Positions 58,747-64,000 of a DNA stretch of 64,000 nt are shown here, piece by piece. The first letter of the stretch is position 1. Each line of letters begins with the position of its first letter. The position numbers were made by a program, and so were the translations under genes. The notes beneath the pieces are model-generated. The model was not told the origin of the DNA and made no database searches. It saw nothing but the letters and a program-made list of their open reading frames with translations. Source of the stretch: Rhizophagus irregularis. Lineage: Eukaryota; Glomeromycota; Glomeromycetes; Glomerales; Glomeraceae. The stretch lies in the NCBI RefSeq assembly GCF_026210795.1, contig NC_089440.1, forward strand, positions 868,001-932,000, written 5' to 3'.

Positions 58747-59640
58747 ATTTGAACTATTTAAGGTTAGGAGCTCCCATAATAATTAGAATGTCAATCAACG
58801 TTTCACATGAACAAATGGTATGATTTTCTCGCTCAATTTGGAAATCATTAGCGATTGTAGCTAATGGCATTTTTTTTTCTTTAAAGACTTTTAGACGGTT
58901 AAATTCGTAGGTTAGATATAAGGAAATTTACGAATTTAAAAATATTTTTTATTCACAATACGAAATTTGAGGACACATAAATTATTGCATAAATTCTTCC
59001 ATGGTGAGAGTAAGTTATTTAATTTGATATTTCAGCTAACTGAGCGCGCAAAAAAAAAAAATTGTCATCATTTTCTTTCAATAAAGGATATCTTTTTGTA
59101 ATTTTAAAACTACATTTTTTTTTACTGTCAAAGGAAAGAAAAAGGTAAGAAGATCACATACAAGAATATTTTGATGCTTTTTTTTAATTAAACTTAAAAA
59201 AGAAATTCAAAAAAACAAACCTGATAGTAGAAACATTATAAAAAGTGCTTTCTCTAAAATTAATTTATATTTTATTTTCTTTGCCGATTTTGTTAAAGGA
59301 ATTAAATTATAAAAATATGGAGATACAATATTAAATTAAAGTATAAGTATAAAAGATGATATAGTATAGTAAAGACGTATACCTTAGGGTATTAAACTAA
59401 ACTTTAAAATTTTATGTACAAACTAAAAAAAAAAGAATTGAAATTAACCTCTCTAATCATTATTTAAAATATTTAAAATGATATCATTTCGTCATCTCAT
59501 AATTCTCGTATCATTGTGAATTTATCATGTAAGATATTTATTCCAACAATGTGATTTCTAAATTTAAATATATGTAATTATCATACTCTAAGATCTTTTG
59601 CCTCAAATATTGTATTAGCATCGATGAAATCGATAGGAAT
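58747..59640. other. Intergenic stretch
   Basis: A+T-rich. No gene or element recognised. Confidence 0.4.
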
Positions 59641-59801
59641 CCCAGTAAATAGTTTTTGTATAAATTTATGCCAAACGGGCTCATTGGCTCGAAATTAGCT
59701 CAAATTTATGCAAAAAATAATCCAAATTTAAGCCAATCTAGAGCCAATTATATATGGATGAGCCCATTTGATACAAATTTATACAAAAACTATTTACTGG
59801 G
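59641..59801. mobile_element. 161-bp hairpin MITE
   Basis: CCCAGTAAATAGTTTTTGTA and seven further bases form a perfect inverted repeat of 27 bp at both ends. GGGCTCAT and GCCAATCTAGAGCC/GGCTC parts extend the hairpin inward. AAT flanks both sides as a possible 3-bp target duplication. A 60-codon frame across it is a by-product. Confidence 0.8.
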
Positions 59802-60582
59802 AATCAAAAAAACACATTATCTGTCTTGTATTACATAATGTATTTTAATAAATTCTCTTTCAAATTTCCAATCACAAAATATTTAATACAGATTGTTATA
59901 AACATTAAATACCTTACAAATACAAAAATCAGGACTTTGAGTATTGCAATAAAATTTGTAAAGTTGCAACATCTATTACAGGGTAAATTAACATTAATTG
60001 CATGAAGGAATAACATTTAATTGATTCATCCTAAAGGTGAATTTTATCCTAAAACATTAAAAATTATGCTATTTGAATACTATCATAATGATTTAACACC
60101 AAACAGTTTTATACTGTCATAAAAATTTTCAAATAATAATTAGACTATAAAATGTAATAAGTATTCCTTCATATCTAGCTTTAATAAAATCTACAGACTA
60201 AGTCTTTCCAAAGTTTTGACCCATTTAACTTTATCTAAGTTGACATTTGCTTGTATTATATTTACATCAAAGACCATTTAGGATTGTAAATATTAGTAAA
60301 AGAAATAATATTGATATTAAAAGATGCTGTTAATCGACGTCGGTCAACAACAAAGTATAAAAATGATGGTGACTCCAATGCTGATGCAAAGCCCTTCTTT
60401 TATATAATTTCTACTTTTACATAAATTATGTTAACACTTTCATCATATTCTACCTGAATGATTTAAATGAATATAATTTAATATTATTATTGGTAATACT
60501 TTCATTATCTGTCATATGCTTAATTTATATAAGCTTCAAATTTTGAATATACAATTCATTATTCTTTCTATTTATTTGGCCT
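59802..60582. other. Intergenic stretch
   Basis: Short broken frames only, possibly the decayed 3' part of the minus-strand relic to the right. Confidence 0.3.
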
Positions 60583-62811
60583 GTAATATGTTGAGTTCCA
60601 ACGAGTTTTTACATCTAATTTTAGACTAAATATTTAATACATAATTTGCAAAGCCATGATGTATTTCCTTCTGGCACATATTTTGTATCATGTATTTTTT
60701 TAGTGTTTTGCATAAAATTCTTCCATGATAAACACCTTCTATCCAAGAATTCATTTATTCCTTCAGTCTTATGTCTTTGAGAAATACATCTGTTTCCCAC
60801 TTCTGTGTCCACTTTTTTCTCAATAATGCATAGAAGGGGACATAATAAATTCACCAAAGAAATAGCAAAATAATCTCCTTTGATCAACTACTGGCTAGTA
60901 TATTCTCCTCTGTACACTCTACATTTAGACAATTTCTAAAACTGTGCCATAATAATTACAAATATGACACAGATCTATTGCTAATCTTTCCTCCACTGTT
61001 TCTGTATCCATTTATGCTTCCATTTCTACATCCACTTATTCTACTTGTTTTTCTCAATAATGTATAGAAGGGAACATAATAAATTCACCAAAGAAGTAGT
61101 AAAATAACCTCCTTTGATCAACTACTGGCTAGTATATTCTCCTCTGTACACTCTACATTTAGACAATTTCTAAAACTGTGCCATAATAATCACACATATG
61201 ACACAGATCTATTGACAATCTTTCCCCCTCTACTGTTTCTGCGTCCATTTACTCTGTTGTCTTTTCCTATTTCTACATCCACTTATTCTACTTGTTTTTT
61301 CTCAATAATGTATAGAAGGGAACATAATAAATTCACCAAAGAAGTAGTGAAATAACCTCCTTTGATCAACTACTGACTAGTATATTATCCTCTGTATACT
61401 CTACATTTAGACAATTTCTAAAACTGTGCCATAATAATTAAAAATATGACACAGATCTATTGCTAATCTTTCGTCCATTTTTGTTTCTACATCCACTTAC
61501 TGTAGTTTCTAATTTAATTTTGACTTAAAGAAGTAAACAAATTTCTAATGCTCTTCTTAACATATTAATTAATACATGTTAAAAGTTTCCCTACTGTCAT
61601 CAATGGTTCTATTATTTAAATATGTAATAGTTACGAATTTCTATTGTATCATTCAATTTCCCATGTAAAAGCATTAGTTTTTCAAGTTCAATATTATTAA
61701 TGTCATAAAAAATTTAGTTTCAAGGTATTTAAGACCCAAAAACTGGAAAATCTTTATCATAGTATTTTATACTTTCATGAAATTCATCATCATATCTAAA
61801 TATTATAGTTTTGATAAACTTAGCTAACATAAATATACAATGCCAATATAGGAGAGTATCTATTTTTAAATAATTCCATGCAAAGAATTTCTTCTCTATC
61901 ATAATGAAAACTTAAAAACTTTGCTAAATTAATAATATGATGTGAATAAATTTTATGTTAATTTCTAACAAATTGCTAAATATTTACATTCATCTTTTTT
62001 TATAATATTTATAAATTTTTATCACAATACAATAGTATAATCATTGAAATACAATAACTCTTGGTTAAAGTTTCTTGGTAGTTTTTTTTTTTACTTTCAT
62101 CTTTATTATGACTGAGATATAGTGAGCAGGAAATTTGGTCATATTTGTCATTATGAATTCTGAGATTATCTATAGTTGGTAGTAAATTATTAGAGCACTT
62201 AATGAGTGTTGTTTCCATTATTTAGACTTTTAATATATTTCCAAAATGAGTCCCATTTCCATCCTGAACCCATGTGCAATGTTTCTATATTGCTTCCTCT
62301 AATGATCTGATATTATTTTACTAAAATTTCTTATATTTCTATATATTTCTATATTATTCCATATTTATGGAAACTACAATACAAGCTAATCTGTCAACTT
62401 GTAAAACTGTTCTTATTTCTATTGACTTGATTCTTTCAGGTGCTTCAAGCACTATATATATGTGTGGGCATCCCAAGATAACAATTGCTTAAATTAGCTA
62501 ATCTTTTTTCCAATAATAATACAGTATCATGGAGTGATCTTATAACAAATATGAGAAACTTTAGGTCATTGAAGAAATTCCATGTGTATAATATTAAGTC
62601 AAGTTTATATATAGCTTCAGAATAAAATTGAAAAGCATTCAGCATTATAGAATCCTAGCAATTTTATTTAATTAAACATCAAAATCTCTATTTCTTTCTC
62701 TACTTCTTCTTTTGAACTTTCTTTTTCAACTTCTTCTATTTGTTTTGCATCTGATACTAACTGACATTCAACAGGAACTCTAGCCTCTTTTCCTTTCCAA
62801 CTTATAGTCAT
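60583..62811 (-). pseudogene. Coding relic, possibly hAT-transposase-derived
   Basis: Protein-like open pieces lie on one strand in order: MTISWKGKEARVPVECQLVS to MFN stop (62811-62668), LNAFQFYSEAIYKLDLILYT (62642 down), APERIKSIEIRTVLQVDRLA (near 62450-62350), WVQDGNGTHFGNIL (near 62270), METTLIKCSNNLLPTIDNLR (62218 down), LAKFLSFHYDREEILCMELF (near 61900), NNIELEKLMLLHGKLNDTIE (near 61690), and, after tandem repeats, a frame at 60887-60621. A shifted frame then gives LDVKTRWNSTYY (60618-60583), close to the DVxTRWNSTYxML signature of hAT transposases. The other pieces are not recognised, so only the end is assigned with any weight. Intron-rich gene and pseudogene cannot be separated by eye. 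Confidence 0.4.
60800..61500. repeat. Three tandem repeats of about 240 bp
   Basis: Units share AATTCACCAAAGAARTAG, CTTTGATCAACTACTG, CTGTACACTCTACATTTAGA and GACACAGATCTATTG. Starts of the shared word TCACCAAAGA fall at about 60851, 61085 and 61333. On the minus strand each unit encodes ERLAIDLCHICNYYGTVLEI or a close variant. Confidence 0.85.
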
Positions 62812-64000
62812 GGTTCTCTTCTTTTTTCCACAGCACATTTATAGATTTATTAAAGTTAACTATAGAAGTATACAAAAAGTAAAATACTATGCATTACTCT
62901 AATATCATTGATCTATAAACCATTTATTATTCTATATAAAAACCTCATGTGTGCACTGTCAGGTGATCATAATAGCTCAATAGGTAACCTTAGCAAAACT
63001 GCTCTATATTCATCATTCAGATCATGAGATCCAAAACATCAAAATTTCTAAATGATATTAAATTATTAAATTGTTACTCTGTATTTATACTCTTCAATGT
63101 TGCTTTTTTTCAAATGGTGCTAAAGTATGATCTTTGATGATGTTAATTGCTAATCTTAAAATATTATATTTAGTATATTCTCTTTTATAATTATTATTGT
63201 ACTAATAAGCATTAAATATTTTTCAAATAAGTAATATTGCTTTAAGCATAATCTATAAGAATTAGGACATGCATACTTTTGTCATATTTTTTTCCATTTT
63301 ATATGAAAATAACAATTTTGTCAAAATAATATTGTAATAATATAAAGAATACACATTTAAGTTATTACATATTTTAAAAGAATATGTCTAGGTCGACCTC
63401 CAGTGTAATGTTGGTATGAATTGAGTTATTAATGTTTAAAAATCTAAATAATGTATATTAATGAGTTTTAAATTTTGTTTTGAATTTTTAGAAGTTTATT
63501 TTAATAAAGAATTTTGGGAAAATATTATATAATAATTAAGTAATATGAATTTTTAAAAAAATGAAATTTAATCATTAAATAATCTTTGATAAAATGTAGA
63601 TTGAAATCTGGGCTTATTTATAAAAAAAAAAGATGAGTTAATATCATATGATTTAAATTATATAATCATGGCAGTGAAGACTGAAGTCAATAAATAAGCC
63701 TAAAAAAAAAAAAAAATTTATTTATAATAACAGATATTTATTGATAATGAAATTATTTACATCTCTTCAATTTTTATATGAAAGAATTAATATTAATTTA
63801 CTATCTAATCTAATGATTTTTATTTATAAGACCTTTATCTGACCATATCAGATATTTTAATATTTTAATATTTACTTTTATTAATTAATTGCGCCAGGTT
63901 TCGGATATACTTTGCCACCGAGCCACAAATAATAGCTCAGCCAATGTGCCAATGTTCATATGATTATGTAAAAAATTAAATTTATTATTGAAACATAAAC
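62812..64000. other. Right-hand end of the window, no gene supported
   Basis: A+T-rich. A poly-A run lies near 63700. No RNA, gene or element can be supported. Confidence 0.4.

Noticed and set aside
1-64000. CRISPR arrays, bacterial operons, rRNA genes
   Set aside because: No regularly spaced identical repeats with unique spacers and no rRNA sequence. Introns and gene families are eukaryotic.

Overview
The window reads as nuclear DNA of an arbuscular mycorrhizal fungus, most likely Rhizophagus (Glomeromycotina). The grounds are very high A+T content, short GT-AG introns of about 50-170 bases, and families known to be expanded there: tyrosine-kinase-like kinases with a Cys-rich N-terminus, BTB-BACK-TLDc proteins and secreted ML-domain proteins. 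Many dead gene copies are broken by DNA transposons. No operons, CRISPR arrays or rRNA are seen. The genus is an inference.

Layout. 0-13.3 kb: an ML-domain pseudogene, a minisatellite, a tRNA-like gene, and a kinase pseudogene on the minus strand split by a 1.03-kb hAT-type insertion with an 8-bp target duplication. 13.3-18.7 kb: no gene seen. 18.7-29.3 kb: a minus-strand tandem array of four intact two-exon BTB-BACK-TLDc genes and one dead copy, itself split by a second hAT-like element. 29.6-32 kb: small transposons and a second ML pseudogene. 34.6-36.6 kb: a complete five-exon UDP-glycosyltransferase. 37.8-38.7 kb: a second kinase pseudogene. 39.2-40.7 kb: an unusual minus-strand gene starting MGHC, with Ser/Glu-rich 24-base repeats, followed by a series of 3-nt candidate micro-exons between consensus splice sites. 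41.3-42.3 kb: a solo LTR and a MITE. 43.7-46.3 and 55.3-55.9 kb: three single-domain retropepsin-like aspartic protease genes, one lacking the catalytic Asp. 47.6-54.1 kb: a 6.4-kb element with about 0.7-kb terminal inverted repeats and a 6-bp target duplication, holding a T-rich repeat array, a nested element with a broken passenger gene, and a MITE in a precise TA target. 56.5-58.7 kb: another BTB-TLDc pseudogene. 60.6-62.8 kb: a coding relic with tandem 240-bp repeats, ending in a hAT-transposase-like motif.

No pathway links these genes. The window is mainly gene-family birth and death (BTB-TLDc, kinase, ML, retropepsin) with heavy DNA-transposon activity. The likely working genes are four BTB-BACK-TLDc genes, the UDP-glycosyltransferase, two or three retropepsin-like genes and possibly the MGHC gene. 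All splice models were made by eye from GT-AG sites, reading-frame continuity and paralogue comparison.
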